This document shows positions 23,134-31,166 of a DNA stretch of 31,166 nt, piece by piece; position 1 is the stretch's first letter, and each line of letters opens with the position of its first letter. Source of the stretch: a virus; the IMG/VR virus record IMGVR_UViG_3300021405_000043, positions 1 to 31,166 of that record; one strand, written 5' to 3'. Below the pieces are notes generated by a model, which saw only the letters and a list, made by a program, of their open reading frames with translations, made no database searches and had not been told where the DNA came from. Position numbers and translations under genes: made by a program.

Positions 23134-24950
23134 TTCCGCAAGGCTCCATTCAGATGTATTTTGCTACCAGCAAGAGGGTGGTCCTTCTTGAACTGAGCAA
23201 CAGCTTCCCTGAGATCAATATTCCCCTTGACGTAGACCGTGTCTTTGTCCGGGTCGTAGGCAAAGAACCGGTCATACGCCACTAGGTTTCCATACACTGG
23301 ATGATCGGGAAGGTTTATGCCTTTGCTGACTCGTACCAGCCTCGTAACTCTAGCTGTAGCAGGCACAGGCTCCTCCTCCTCTTCGCCTTCTGGTACACCA
23401 TCATCTTCTTCGTCACCATCTTCCTGACCGCCACCGGAACCTCCTTGCTGGTCCAGTATGTTCTGAGTTATTGGTAGCCAGCCCTGTTGTGTGAATATGC
23501 CAAGCTGATCTGCTTCTTCTTCTGGCCTGGGATCGTCACCGCGCTTCTCTCTCAACTCGTTGATAGAATACAACTTGCCCACCAACTGGTTATCAATCTG
23601 AGCTTGGCGAAGTGGATCAACATCACCCGTCTCCTGAAAGGTCCATTCGTACCCGGTACTAAAGCCAAGCTCAGCCAGGATCTGGTTGTGAACGTCTTCA
23701 ACTGCAACAAGTGTCGGCCTTAGGCCTTCTTTTTCGGCCTGTGTAGCAGAACTCTCAGCTGAAGCTCTGTTCATCTGTTTCATCAGGTTCTGAGGAGAAA
23801 CTGAGAAGGCGTAGCAGACTATCTGCATCAACCACTCGTCCAAAGCATCCTTCAAGAGTACTTCTTTCGGGAAGACAATGTTTGGTCGAACGTTTCTACT
23901 ACCGGACGTACCAGCCCCGTACCCAGGCAGGAACATCAACCTTCTACGTTTCGCCAAGTCGCCAGCAAGGACCGAGTCGAACCATTCTTGAATCTCCTGA
24001 ATCCGGGATGGAGCCAAAGTTGGTGGGAGGAAGCAGAGTGCTTCTGGCATGTTACCGGAAGTATAGTAGTCAGTAAGGAACATCTGCTTGCGTAGGCCGA
24101 TCCCGATGGTAACTAGAATCTGTTCAACTGGTGAGTACCCATACCTCTTGTGAGTACGTTCGTTGTTCATGAAGTAGATCAGGTCATCAGTCGTCATGTT
24201 TGTTGACGGTGTACCATACAGGACCTGTTGGTAGGCGATATCTGGTGCCTTTGGTGTAATACCTTGATCGTTTAGCATGCGAGCAATCGTCGCACCATCT
24301 AGCGGCATGATGTTTGCTATCTTACCACTTAGATCCCTCTGCTTGTAGAGTGCTACAGCATCAAGTACCAACAGGTCTTCAAACCACATCCTCATCCACG
24401 TCCGCCAGTTGTGAAATCCATCAGGAAACTTGAAGAAGTCGTTCAGTTTCTTTAGATTCGTATCACTAAAGCTCCTCTTCTTGTAATCCCCTTCTGACTC
24501 ACCGGGCTCTCTCTTCAATCTCACAACCCACGGCATGGCACATAGTTGGTCCTTACGAGTCTCAATGATGATCCGCAACATATCCCAGGAGTCAGCAAGC
24601 GTTCTAAGTGCTTCAAACGTGATCCCACCCTTGTCTTCACCTGGAGTCCAGATTAGGTTGGCGCCGGGAATGAATTCAGACTGGCGTGGCCTAAAACCTG
24701 GAGGTGCCACTGGTCGGATAGGCTGGAGGAAGCTAAACCAGTACGTCGTCGCGATATCCGAGATGTACTGTTGTCCTCCTGTCAGCTGAATAGATGCGGT
24801 GTCCTGCCTGGTTGGAGCACCGACTGACATACCCTCAACGATTCGTGGAATAACCGACGAGGGTGGGACGCCAAAGATAGCAGGAGGAATGGCCTGCTGT
24901 CTAACAGCCGTCATGAATTGGTTTCTTGTTGCTGGTCTCTGTGGTGCCAT
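23130..24950 (-). CDS. Portal protein
   Basis: The 606-aa product has the portal pattern: a clip/stem region with ITFEALRTLADSWDMLRIII and ETRKDQLCAMPWVV, then DLLVLDAVALYKQRD, LDGATIARMLNDQGI, DLIYFMNNERTHKRYGYSPV, and the long helix-rich stem (TDYYTSGNMPEALCFL), followed by the FSVSPQNLMKQMNRASAESSA segment. These motifs occur in HK97/SPP1-type portals. The C-terminus after GGSGGGQEDGDEEDDG adds a ~70-residue extension with DHPVYGNLVAYDRFFAYDPD that is not part of the portal core. A GTAGGAG site lies before ATG 24950. The dodecameric portal is the DNA channel of the head; it is followed by the MuF-like gene as expected. Confidence 0.92.
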   Translation of the reverse strand: MAPQRPATRNQFMTAVRQQAIPPAIFGVPPSSVIPRIVEGMSVGAPTRQDTASIQLTGGQQYISDIATTYWFSFLQPIRPVAPPGFRPRQSEFIPGANLIWTPGEDKGGITFEALRTLADSWDMLRIIIETRKDQLCAMPWVVRLKREPGESEGDYKKRSFSDTNLKKLNDFFKFPDGFHNWRTWMRMWFEDLLVLDAVALYKQRDLSGKIANIMPLDGATIARMLNDQGITPKAPDIAYQQVLYGTPSTNMTTDDLIYFMNNERTHKRYGYSPVEQILVTIGIGLRKQMFLTDYYTSGNMPEALCFLPPTLAPSRIQEIQEWFDSVLAGDLAKRRRLMFLPGYGAGTSGSRNVRPNIVFPKEVLLKDALDEWLMQIVCYAFSVSPQNLMKQMNRASAESSATQAEKEGLRPTLVAVEDVHNQILAELGFSTGYEWTFQETGDVDPLRQAQIDNQLVGKLYSINELREKRGDDPRPEEEADQLGIFTQQGWLPITQNILDQQGGSGGGQEDGDEEDDGVPEGEEEEEPVPATARVTRLVRVSKGINLPDHPVYGNLVAYDRFFAYDPDKDTVYVKGNIDLREAVAQFKKDHPLAGSKIHLNGALRK

Positions 24951-24959
24951 GAATGACTC

Positions 24960-25196
24960 CTACTGGGGACGGGCTTCAACCATTTCGTCATCGTCAATTT
25001 CTTTAGGTTGTTCAGCGACTAGTCCTTCGCCTTCTACCCACTTGTAACCCGGGTGTCTGCTAAGAATGTCGTTGATGTAGGCACCGCGCTCTGCCATAAT
25101 CTGCTGTAAGTGTATCTGGGCAGCGTTGAAGCGTAACGCGAAGTTTTCGAGTTTCAACTGCTCGATTTCAGTAAATTCTGCTTTTCCGTTTGTCAT
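24960..25196 (-). CDS. Small coiled-coil protein, 78 aa
   Basis: The first half is a leucine-zipper-like helix (EIEQLKLENFALRFNAAQIH) followed by HPGYKWVEGEGLV and an acidic tail (EIDDDEMVEARPQ). The order 'helix, then HPGY.W...GLV' is one I associate with small phage proteins of unknown role. It forms an ATGA overlap with the fibre gene and is followed by the portal gene after 9 bases. It could act as an adaptor or chaperone for the preceding fibre; this is a guess from location. Confidence 0.6.
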   Translation of the reverse strand: MTNGKAEFTEIEQLKLENFALRFNAAQIHLQQIMAERGAYINDILSRHPGYKWVEGEGLVAEQPKEIDDDEMVEARPQ

Positions 25197-28100
25197 GCGG
25201 CCTTCTTTCTAGATTTTGCTTGTCTCGCTGCTTCCTCTTCTTGCGTTTCTGCTGGAGGCAGAAGGTCTGGTCTGTCATCTACATTCTCGCGTACAAGAAG
25301 TCTATCTGTACCAATACGTCGTACTGCTTTGACTTCCCATGCTACGGTTGTGACTGGGACACTTGATCGGATTCTAAACTTGCCATCTACTATCCTAGAA
25401 CCTGCCAACAAAGCTAACTCAACGTCGTCATCTTCAAACACCTGTGTCAGAAGGATGGAGCGATCTTCTGGATAGTTCAACGCCTCGAAGTAGTCTGGCA
25501 GCGCTACTTCTGCTACCCCACCTTCCGTAGTTACTTCACCACGATAGAAGACACCATGCTCTGGTCCTTCCAAACAGGAGTGGAACAGAAATTTACTGTC
25601 GTCAAGAGGATCTCGGACAACGAAGTTCTTTGCGCCTCCAGCAACGGTGAAGGCGCCACCACTAACGAGGTTGATGCCAAAATTTGTTGACGAAAAGTTG
25701 ATTGCTGTAACTGCAGCTGCTACCCTAGTAACATTCAACCAAACGGTGTTGGTTGTTATGTTATCATCACTCATTGCACTGAAGCGTAGTGTCCCATCCC
25801 ACGAGACGTTACTCCAGATATGCTGGTTAGCTGTCCCACTCTGCCCTCTAACCATGTTGATGACTGGGGAACCTTCACCACCCTGGCCGATTATGATCTT
25901 GCCGTTTGAATCAATGGGAGCAGGAGCTACGCCGTATCCTTCAACATAAGGGGCTTGGATAGGGCCTAGTGCGGCAATGCCTCCTGCCATTGTAATCATT
26001 ACTGGCTGACCCAACGCCATCTGCAATATCCCGTAGTTGTTCGCTGGAGTGCCTGTATTTACAAACCCCAAAGCAAACGCTGCGCCTGAAACACCCATTC
26101 CACCCGTTCCAGTTACGACGCCAAAGGCGGTAGCGTTTACTGCTAGGTGGGACGAAACATTGAAGACTCCATAAGTATTGCCAGTTGTGGCAAAGTCATT
26201 GATATAGATATATCCATACGTGTTCAGATTGTTTGCTGAATCAAGTATCATGGATGGTTGGGTTGCGCCCGTGACTGCAGTATTCTGCGGTACGTTATAC
26301 CAGTAGAACCCGCCGCCAACAGTAGCGCTCGAATTGATAAAGTCAGTCTCACCAACACCGCTATGCAAGTTCCATGTAATCGTCAGCCCGTTCGAAGGCG
26401 TCGTAAGTCCCACGCCGTTGTTGTTGACTGTAGTATCAATCTGACCACCGTAAGCAGCATGGAAGTGCGGGCTACCAAAATCGCCACCAATGTAAGTATC
26501 TCCATGTCCCGCAGACTGAATGTAGACACGACCTATGTGCCCAGGCGTTCCTGCCCCACTCCCGGCAGCTCCTCCATCTAGAAAAATTGCTCCACCATTC
26601 CCGTTTGTACTCCCAGCCGGAGCAGCACCACCAGCGCCTCCTTGCAAACCGACTGAAGCCGCACTTCCAGCTGCCTGACCAGTAGTACCCGTAGTATCCT
26701 GACCAGCACCACTCGAAAGTATGATCCATCCAGTGTTTAGCTCAGTGACAGTTCCTGGAATTGGTGGAAGAGCTGCTCCTTGTATTTGCCAATTTTGTAA
26801 CGTACCACCCTGGTTGAGTTGGATAAGGACGTTCTGACTTGGATTTGTAGTAAGGAGTGTTGTTGGGTCAATCGAAGGTCCCCACGAACTCGAAGTTGAT
26901 ACAGCAACACCTACTGGTGGATAGACAAAACTACCTGGTGGCAACTCAGCTTGAGTAAGTACGGGTGATCCACCAACTGTACAACTGGTAAACTCAGCTG
27001 CACCTTCTTCAGTAATATTCGCATTCGGCCCGATGTAAACATCTCCACCTAGATAATTCAACCGAATGTCTTGGTCATAGGTTGGTGCGTTGAAACTTAC
27101 TGGGACAGTCATCCCTTGAAAGTCTATCGCATCTTCCGACGCCCTCGCCCAAACTGTCATCCCCTGAGTGCCAGGTACGTAACCTCCACCTATCCACAAG
27201 TTGTAGTCATTGAATCCGCTATTGAAGAGACCCAACTGCGAATCTGCTTCAATCTGCGGGGTGCCAACAAACGATACACCACCTGGCTGGTTAGTGGTTA
27301 TAGCTAGTCGGAAGTAGGTAAACAACCCAGTTCCATCTTGGGCCATACCTTCTACATTCAAGGCAGGTGCGCCTGTAGTTGGATTCGCATTGAACTGAAG
27401 GTGAGCAGTTCCAGCTGCAACACCATTCGTTACTGTTCCTTGTGGGTCAAACCAGAGAGCTAAGGCCCCAGCCGGAATAGTTGGACCATGAACACCCTGA
27501 CTAATAAGAGCACTAGTAGCAGTTAGAGGTCCATTGATATTTACTGGGTAGTTCGTCAAGCCTAGTGCACCAAAGGTAGCTCCCGTCATCTGGAGTTCAA
27601 GATAGATAACATCATTGATCCCTGTTGAATTAGCTCCCCACAACTCAATCCCGCCATTTGTTGGTGTAGCTGAGCTACCAAAGAGAGCTGCGGCGAAATG
27701 GTTAGTTCCTAACCAATTCAACGAGGCGTAAGGCAGGGTGGGAGCGGACGGGAATCTTTGACCATTCGCAACTAGAGCTCTTGCTACATGAATACCTGCC
27801 GTTAGGGTATTACCATCCGACGAGACACTCATGTTACTTCCAAGATAGACGTTCCCGCCAAGGTAGTTCAACCGGAGGTCTTGATCGTAAGTACCTGGTA
27901 CTAGGGGTGTAGTGGCACTGATCGTCAACCCCTGGAAATCTATCACATTCGAGTCAGCTTTTGCCCATACCGTCATCCCCTTACCACCAGCAACATAGCT
28001 TCCGCCGCACCAGAGGTTGTAGTTGTTGAGAGCGGTACTACCTGTACCACCATTCATCAATCCAAGCTGAAATGGTGCTTCTAGTTGCGGGAGCCCTGCT

Positions 28101-28384
28101 GCTGGGAAGTTGTTTACACCGGAGTATTCCAGACGGAAGAAGGTCCAAGCAGCTGTCCCATCACCTGGATGGCCAGTCATATTCCAAGCCGGCATACCTT
28201 GCCCAGGATTTGCATAGACATCAAGATGCATAGTTCCAGCATTGCCCGCTGGTCCTGGTGTTCCTGATGGATCAAACCACAGTCCAACCGACGCTGTAGG
28301 GTTGGGCTCTAATGGTGTCCCAGGTACACCGAACACAATCAATTGTGCTGCAACATCAATCGGGCCAATTTTTGTCGATGCCAC
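25193..28384 (-). CDS. Large fibre / appendage protein with duplicated module
   Basis: Start GTG 28384 has GGAGGA four bases upstream; a TTG at 28396 is less likely. The 1063-aa product has two copies of a ~150-residue β-rich module (about 34-186 and 308-458). Shared motifs are LWFDP.GT, then N.Y.LW.GG.Y, GMTVWA+A, IDFQG+T, and TYDQD.RLNYLGG.VY.G. The linker VYPPVGVAVSTSSSWG (about 487-502) is the one used in the collagen-like fibres. A Gly/Ala-rich stretch (562-620) follows. The end (about 918-1028) has RDPLDDSKFLFHS then LPDYFEALN, a C-terminal domain that I recognise from many long bacterial and phage surface proteins, and a Lys-rich tail. It is a trimeric-fibre candidate for surface binding. 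Placement upstream of the portal is unusual for a tail fibre. Confidence 0.75.
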   Translation of the reverse strand: MASTKIGPIDVAAQLIVFGVPGTPLEPNPTASVGLWFDPSGTPGPAGNAGTMHLDVYANPGQGMPAWNMTGHPGDGTAAWTFFRLEYSGVNNFPAAGLPQLEAPFQLGLMNGGTGSTALNNYNLWCGGSYVAGGKGMTVWAKADSNVIDFQGLTISATTPLVPGTYDQDLRLNYLGGNVYLGSNMSVSSDGNTLTAGIHVARALVANGQRFPSAPTLPYASLNWLGTNHFAAALFGSSATPTNGGIELWGANSTGINDVIYLELQMTGATFGALGLTNYPVNINGPLTATSALISQGVHGPTIPAGALALWFDPQGTVTNGVAAGTAHLQFNANPTTGAPALNVEGMAQDGTGLFTYFRLAITTNQPGGVSFVGTPQIEADSQLGLFNSGFNDYNLWIGGGYVPGTQGMTVWARASEDAIDFQGMTVPVSFNAPTYDQDIRLNYLGGDVYIGPNANITEEGAAEFTSCTVGGSPVLTQAELPPGSFVYPPVGVAVSTSSSWGPSIDPTTLLTTNPSQNVLIQLNQGGTLQNWQIQGAALPPIPGTVTELNTGWIILSSGAGQDTTGTTGQAAGSAASVGLQGGAGGAAPAGSTNGNGGAIFLDGGAAGSGAGTPGHIGRVYIQSAGHGDTYIGGDFGSPHFHAAYGGQIDTTVNNNGVGLTTPSNGLTITWNLHSGVGETDFINSSATVGGGFYWYNVPQNTAVTGATQPSMILDSANNLNTYGYIYINDFATTGNTYGVFNVSSHLAVNATAFGVVTGTGGMGVSGAAFALGFVNTGTPANNYGILQMALGQPVMITMAGGIAALGPIQAPYVEGYGVAPAPIDSNGKIIIGQGGEGSPVINMVRGQSGTANQHIWSNVSWDGTLRFSAMSDDNITTNTVWLNVTRVAAAVTAINFSSTNFGINLVSGGAFTVAGGAKNFVVRDPLDDSKFLFHSCLEGPEHGVFYRGEVTTEGGVAEVALPDYFEALNYPEDRSILLTQVFEDDDVELALLAGSRIVDGKFRIRSSVPVTTVAWEVKAVRRIGTDRLLVRENVDDRPDLLPPAETQEEEAARQAKSRKKAA
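27011..27463 (-). repeat. Fibre module, second copy
   Basis: Encodes the second ~150-residue module of the large fibre gene; homologous to 27827-28285. Shared coding motifs include LWFDP, GMTVWA, IDFQG and RLNYLGG. The two copies differ at many positions, so the duplication is old. Confidence 0.7.
27827..28285 (-). repeat. Fibre module, first copy
   Basis: Encodes the first copy of the same module. About 120 codons of unrelated sequence separate it from the second copy. Confidence 0.7.
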
Positions 28385-28709
28385 TGTTTCCTCCAATCCC
28401 TACTTCAAACCAAGTTCCCGGTACGTGACCATCCAATCGCCCACTGTATCCACCAATAAAGTTTTGCACGGTAACGGAGTTTGGTGTTTGATCTACTGGC
28501 GTTCCGTTTATTGCAGCAACCGGCCATGGAAAGGCATGATTACCAACATTGTCCTGAATGACGATAAAGGTGTAGAGCCTACCAGGAGTCATAAACCGAC
28601 CTATACTAGATGTAACATCACCAGTTAGTGTAACCTCCCAGACCTCAGCATCAATACCCCGAAAGAGCATTGAAGGTGTGGAATTCATCGTTTGTAATCT
28701 ACGTTTCAT
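28356..28709 (-). CDS. Small fibre-associated protein, 117 aa
   Basis: The product has LTGDVTSSIGRFMTPG, then RLYTFIVIQDNVGNHAFPWP and INGTPVDQTPNSVTVQNFIG. This 'LTGDV...YTFI..QD..GNH.F.WP...NG' domain also forms the C-terminus of the upstream protein at 28706-29431. An ATGA overlap joins the two. It overlaps the large fibre gene start by 29 bases. It is a structural domain of fibre proteins in other phages; a stand-alone copy may cap or attach the fibre. Confident as a gene, uncertain in role. Confidence 0.7.
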   Translation of the reverse strand: MKRRLQTMNSTPSMLFRGIDAEVWEVTLTGDVTSSIGRFMTPGRLYTFIVIQDNVGNHAFPWPVAAINGTPVDQTPNSVTVQNFIGGYSGRLDGHVPGTWFEVGIGGNSGIDKNWPD

Positions 28710-29431
28710 TGGCCGTAGGTCGCTGGTGCGATCGCGTAAAGGCTACCTGTACTGGTACACACAAACGTCTGAAAGGTTAGCCAGCTAGGAAGATTGTAGA
28801 TAGTGTTCCCGTTGAATACATTTGTGGGCCAGACAAACTGATGGTTTCCAGTAGCATCCTGCTGGATGATAAAGGTGTAGAGATTGCCAGGAACCATGTC
28901 CTGTATTGTTGGTAGTAGAACATCACCAGTAAGTTGGGTGTAGAAGGCGGTATACTCACCTCCTGGAAACACCATATCGTTTGATGCAAGTATAGTGAGT
29001 AGTTCAACATCAATCTCAGGTGGTAAGGGTGGGACTGGCTGCGTGATGGGGTCGTATTGTGGTAGGCTGGAGAGGTCCTGACTACCACTACCAGTTAGTA
29101 CGTAGAAGCCACACCAGTTGACGTTCCCTCTTGAATCAATACCCTCAATCATGTAGTAGGTGCCATTTGGCGTAATCTGGTCGTTTCCCCAGATCGGGAT
29201 ACTGATCGGGACACCAGCAGGTTGCCTAACAAAATACTGAATCTTGACAACAAGAGAAGTACCTACAATGCGCGGTACCCAATTCCCGAAGTGCTTCAGC
29301 GTAATACGCAACGCACCTAGTACATCGTCAACGCCAGTCAACTGGTCGAGCGTTGCTGTCAGTGTAATCAAAGGCGTAAGCGCAAGAGGCTGTGGGGCCT
29401 CTGGGGTCTCTACTAGTTCTTCAGTTGGCAT
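28706..29431 (-). CDS. Fibre-associated structural protein, 241 aa
   Basis: The C-terminal ~80 residues hold the domain seen in the next gene (LTGDVLLPTIQDMVPGNLYT, then FIIQQDATGNHQFVWP). The N-terminal part has an ALRITLKHFGNWVPRIVGTS segment, strands, and TPNGTYYMIEGIDSRGNVNW, a pattern of short β-strands with turns as in tail-fibre shaft proteins. A proline-rich linker (PITQPVPPLPPEID) separates the two parts. It follows a methyltransferase gene by 20 bases. Confidence 0.7.
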   Translation of the reverse strand: MPTEELVETPEAPQPLALTPLITLTATLDQLTGVDDVLGALRITLKHFGNWVPRIVGTSLVVKIQYFVRQPAGVPISIPIWGNDQITPNGTYYMIEGIDSRGNVNWCGFYVLTGSGSQDLSSLPQYDPITQPVPPLPPEIDVELLTILASNDMVFPGGEYTAFYTQLTGDVLLPTIQDMVPGNLYTFIIQQDATGNHQFVWPTNVFNGNTIYNLPSWLTFQTFVCTSTGSLYAIAPATYGQ

Positions 29432-29451
29432 GGGTTACCTGCTAGAGGTAG

Positions 29452-30273
29452 TTAGTCCTTGACCGCCATCAAAACGAAGCTACAAGATAGTCCTGGAAAG
29501 AAGGGTGCTACAAACTTATCAAACTTCGACAAGAATCTAGAAAGCCATCTAACGACTGGGCCACAGCTACTGCTCGTCGTCACACATGATGGAAGAAGCC
29601 GGGTGAGTAGATTGACACCAAACGTATCAACCTCCCACCCACTTGCTTCTAACACCTTTATCATACCTCTTCGAGTGTAGTTGTAGTTCAGAGATCGTTC
29701 TTCATAGTAGACGTCACTGTCATCCACCTTGAGGATCTTCGACCACATTCTATTCCACCAATCAAGAATCGTCGTTGGGTTGTCAGCTTCAATTATCAGC
29801 ATTCCACCCGGCCCCACAACAGCAGCTAAATCTCCCAACATCGAGTACACGTTCTCAGTATGGTAGATAGCTCTCAAGCAGGAGACGATCGAGAAGAGCT
29901 CACCTGGGTGTAAGTCCATCCACTCAGGTAAAGTGAGAGGAGTAAACAAAACACCTGGGTGATAGAGTTGTGCGCGGCGGATCATTTCAAAGCTCGGATC
30001 AATTCCGTTTACTCTACAACCGACTCTCTTGAAGGAATCGACAAAGGCACCATCACCACACCCAACATCTAGCGCGTGCAAGCCGATGAGAGGTGGCTCT
30101 TGATATTCACGGATTAGACGATCCAACAGACGACTTATCTGATCCTTCTGGTTTGAAAAGAAGGGTGGCTGGTCATACTTCTCGCTATGGTCATACGTCT
30201 TCAAGTAGGCAGCAGCGTCCACGAAATGAGCCTCCTCATCTTCCCTTTCGTCATCTAGGAACCAACTCATCAT
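29452..30273 (-). CDS. SAM-dependent methyltransferase (class I), fibre-linked
   Basis: The 273-aa product has motif I ALDVGCGDGAFVDSF (residues about 67-81), the acidic residue in VNGIDPS (D92), motif with SCLRAIYHTENVYSMLGDL, and motif GPGGMLIIEADNPT. This is the pattern of Methyltransf_11/23-type enzymes that act on small molecules, sugars or lipids. A C-terminal helix and hydrophobic segment (VAPFFPGLSCSFVLMAV) follow. Two adjacent ATG codons open the frame (30273, 30270) with only a weak ribosome site. Target unknown; position next to fibre genes suggests a surface-glycan or receptor-modifying role, but this is inference. Confidence 0.8.
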   Translation of the reverse strand: MMSWFLDDEREDEEAHFVDAAAYLKTYDHSEKYDQPPFFSNQKDQISRLLDRLIREYQEPPLIGLHALDVGCGDGAFVDSFKRVGCRVNGIDPSFEMIRRAQLYHPGVLFTPLTLPEWMDLHPGELFSIVSCLRAIYHTENVYSMLGDLAAVVGPGGMLIIEADNPTTILDWWNRMWSKILKVDDSDVYYEERSLNYNYTRRGMIKVLEASGWEVDTFGVNLLTRLLPSCVTTSSSCGPVVRWLSRFLSKFDKFVAPFFPGLSCSFVLMAVKD

Positions 30274-30314
30274 ATTCTTATACTGAATCTAGTACGTTGT
30301 TGGCTACGTCTTAC

Positions 30315-30403
30315 TACTTGACCGAATCTTCAGCACTAATGGGCTAAGATATGCTGGGCACTGCGATGTACCCTAGGTACAATGCGAAGAACCACTGTTG
30401 CTT
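30315..30403 (+). promoter_or_regulatory. Promoter-like repeat element, copy B (opposite strand)
   Basis: The gap 30274-30417 contains the second copy of the element described at 8828-8914, here on the plus strand. ACTTGACCGAATCTT is followed by the identical 21-base core (30331-30351), then CTGCGA, a TGTACC/GGTACA hairpin with a CTA loop, and TGCGAAGAACC. The hairpin sequence differs from copy A although its place and flanks are kept. The orientation is opposite to all genes in the window, so any transcript starting at GGG (30341) would run antisense to the genes at 30418-31166. A promoter role is inferred. Confidence 0.5.
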
Positions 30404-30417
30404 ATATGAGATGTGAC

Positions 30418-30852
30418 CTATTTCTGGCCTGCTGCTGACACGAGCGATATCGTGTTGTCTTTCGGCAGTCTTTCGATGTGCCACTTCTCAGCAGCTACAA
30501 CTGGAGGTGAGGCGAACTCTGCTGAGCATCTAGCGCACTGATGAATAAGTGCCTGATACGTCTCCGAGAATGTCATCTTGTGCTCTTGGCGGATACCGCA
30601 CGCCGGGCACTTCAAGCTGTTGGAAACTTTGATATCACCAATCGTCCTAACGTATGCCAACTGGTAAGCAACGAGCGTCCATCTGATACAGAATAGGAAG
30701 GGTGTGAGTACGATTAGTAATACCGGATAGAGTTCTTCTTCCCACCAGGCTGTCCGTGGTGGGGCCTTCGGACGAGCTGGTTCAATCTTCATCACCGGTG
30801 CAGACGCTTGTGCGAGCACTGGCGGTGGTACGGTTTCTATGTCAATTAGCAT
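30418..30852 (-). CDS. Single-span membrane protein with zinc ribbon, 144 aa
   Basis: A Pro-rich N-terminus (residues 1-36) is followed by WWEEELYPVLLIVLTPFLFC, a membrane segment of about 20 residues (41-62), then a soluble zinc-ribbon with CPACG (82-86) and CARCS (106-110). The gene overlaps the lysozyme stop by 11 bases, so translation is coupled to lysis. It is not a recognisable holin or spanin by sequence. It could be a membrane-anchored regulator of lysis or an exclusion factor; this is a guess. No family recognised. Confidence 0.65.
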   Translation of the reverse strand: MLIDIETVPPPVLAQASAPVMKIEPARPKAPPRTAWWEEELYPVLLIVLTPFLFCIRWTLVAYQLAYVRTIGDIKVSNSLKCPACGIRQEHKMTFSETYQALIHQCARCSAEFASPPVVAAEKWHIERLPKDNTISLVSAAGQK

Positions 30853-31166
30853 CTGATGCCTCGATTCCTTTGACTGGAGTATTGAATAACTCCTGGTCAG
30901 CCTTCCTCCGTCTTAGGAGTCCAGCTACTTCTCGGCCCTGTACTTTGGTCCATCGTGTAAACTGTTCAGCTGCTCCTGGGAAATCTCCTTCATTCAGCTT
31001 CTTCACCAACGTAGACTTCCCGAAAGCTCCACACCCGACGTTGAAGGTGAAGTCGACTAGTGCATCAAACTGATTCTGGTTGAGTAACACATCTTTGGTC
31101 ACTCGATTCACGCAATCGACAGCCCACTGAACATCCTTCCTTAGAAGCTCAGTTGCCTCCTCTTCA
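30842..31166 (-). CDS. GH24 lysozyme (endolysin), C-terminal part
   Basis: The reading frame is open to the right edge, so the gene is partial at its 5' end; a GTG at 31111 is internal. The visible part has the C-terminal half of phage-type lysozyme: VNRVTKDVLLNQNQFDALVD then FTFNVGCGAFGKSTLVKKLN, EQFTRWTKVQGREVAGLLRR, and the final ADQELF. Residues upstream (EEEATELLRKDVQWAVDC) also match the family. The catalytic Glu, Asp and Thr lie in the N-terminal part outside the window, so activity cannot be judged. The enzyme cuts peptidoglycan glycan strands to release virions. Confidence 0.88.
   Translation of the reverse strand, partial: EEEATELLRKDVQWAVDCVNRVTKDVLLNQNQFDALVDFTFNVGCGAFGKSTLVKKLNEGDFPGAAEQFTRWTKVQGREVAGLLRRRKADQELFNTPVKGIEASDAN

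Noticed and set aside
26472-26729. Trp/Cys-rich 85-codon minus-strand frame within the large fibre gene
   Set aside because: It is the alternative frame of a Gly/Ala-rich coding stretch; no ribosome site and implausible composition.

Overview
The window looks like the late (structural) region of a tailed, long-tailed (siphovirus-type) phage or prophage. Every convincing gene lies on the minus strand, so transcription runs from the right edge to the left edge. I see no rRNA, tRNA, integrase, CRISPR or housekeeping gene, and no terminase; packaging, replication and regulatory genes must lie outside. Nothing fixes the host. The two lysis-type signals (a GH24 lysozyme and a lipoprotein with a lipobox) point to a bacterial host, and the lipoprotein is suggestive of a Gram-negative one.

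Layout in the direction of transcription. (1) 31.2-30.4 kb: the C-terminal part of a GH24 lysozyme and an overlapping membrane/zinc-ribbon protein. (2) 30.3-25.0 kb: a SAM methyltransferase, two related fibre-type proteins, a 1063-aa fibre with an internal duplication, and a small coiled-coil protein. (3) 25.0-14.1 kb, head: portal, a MuF-like head protein with an embedded pyrophosphatase-like domain, a small surface-type protein, two collagen-like fibres, a very long prohead-protease/scaffold-like protein, a scaffold candidate with a zinc knuckle, and the major capsid protein, followed by two terminator-type hairpins. (4) 13.9-11.6 kb: small accessory genes (two overlapping in different frames, one a lipoprotein; one of only 48 codons), then a methyltransferase and a CelD/FemAB-like acyltransferase. 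(5) 11.6-8.9 kb, neck: head-tail connector, a tiny glycine-rich membrane protein, a zinc-finger/coiled-coil protein, HK97 gp10-like protein, a small protein, tail terminator. (6) 8.7-1 kb, tail: major tail protein, tail assembly chaperone with a probable -1 frameshift extension, tape measure, then the DUF2460 - DUF2163 - NlpC/P60 - tail-tip series known from Rhodobacter gene transfer agents and many siphoviruses. The tail-tip gene runs off the left edge.

Most genes are tightly packed with ATGA/GTGA/TAATG overlaps and good Shine-Dalgarno sequences. Several starts were moved downstream from the longest open frame on that basis. The few gaps are informative. A ~90-bp element with a 21-bp identical core occurs twice, at 8.83-8.91 kb (minus) and 30.31-30.40 kb (plus); its core resembles promoters of T7-like single-subunit RNA polymerases. 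Structured RNAs sit just before the capsid gene and just after the major tail gene, and terminators follow the capsid gene. Together these gaps would allow the two most abundant virion proteins to be expressed separately from their neighbours; that is inference.

The best candidates for something new are the duplicated promoter-like element, the pyrophosphatase-like insertion in the head protein, the giant protease-scaffold polyprotein with its repeated GGPGSG motif and Ala/His helices, and the methyltransferase-acyltransferase pair lodged between head and neck genes.
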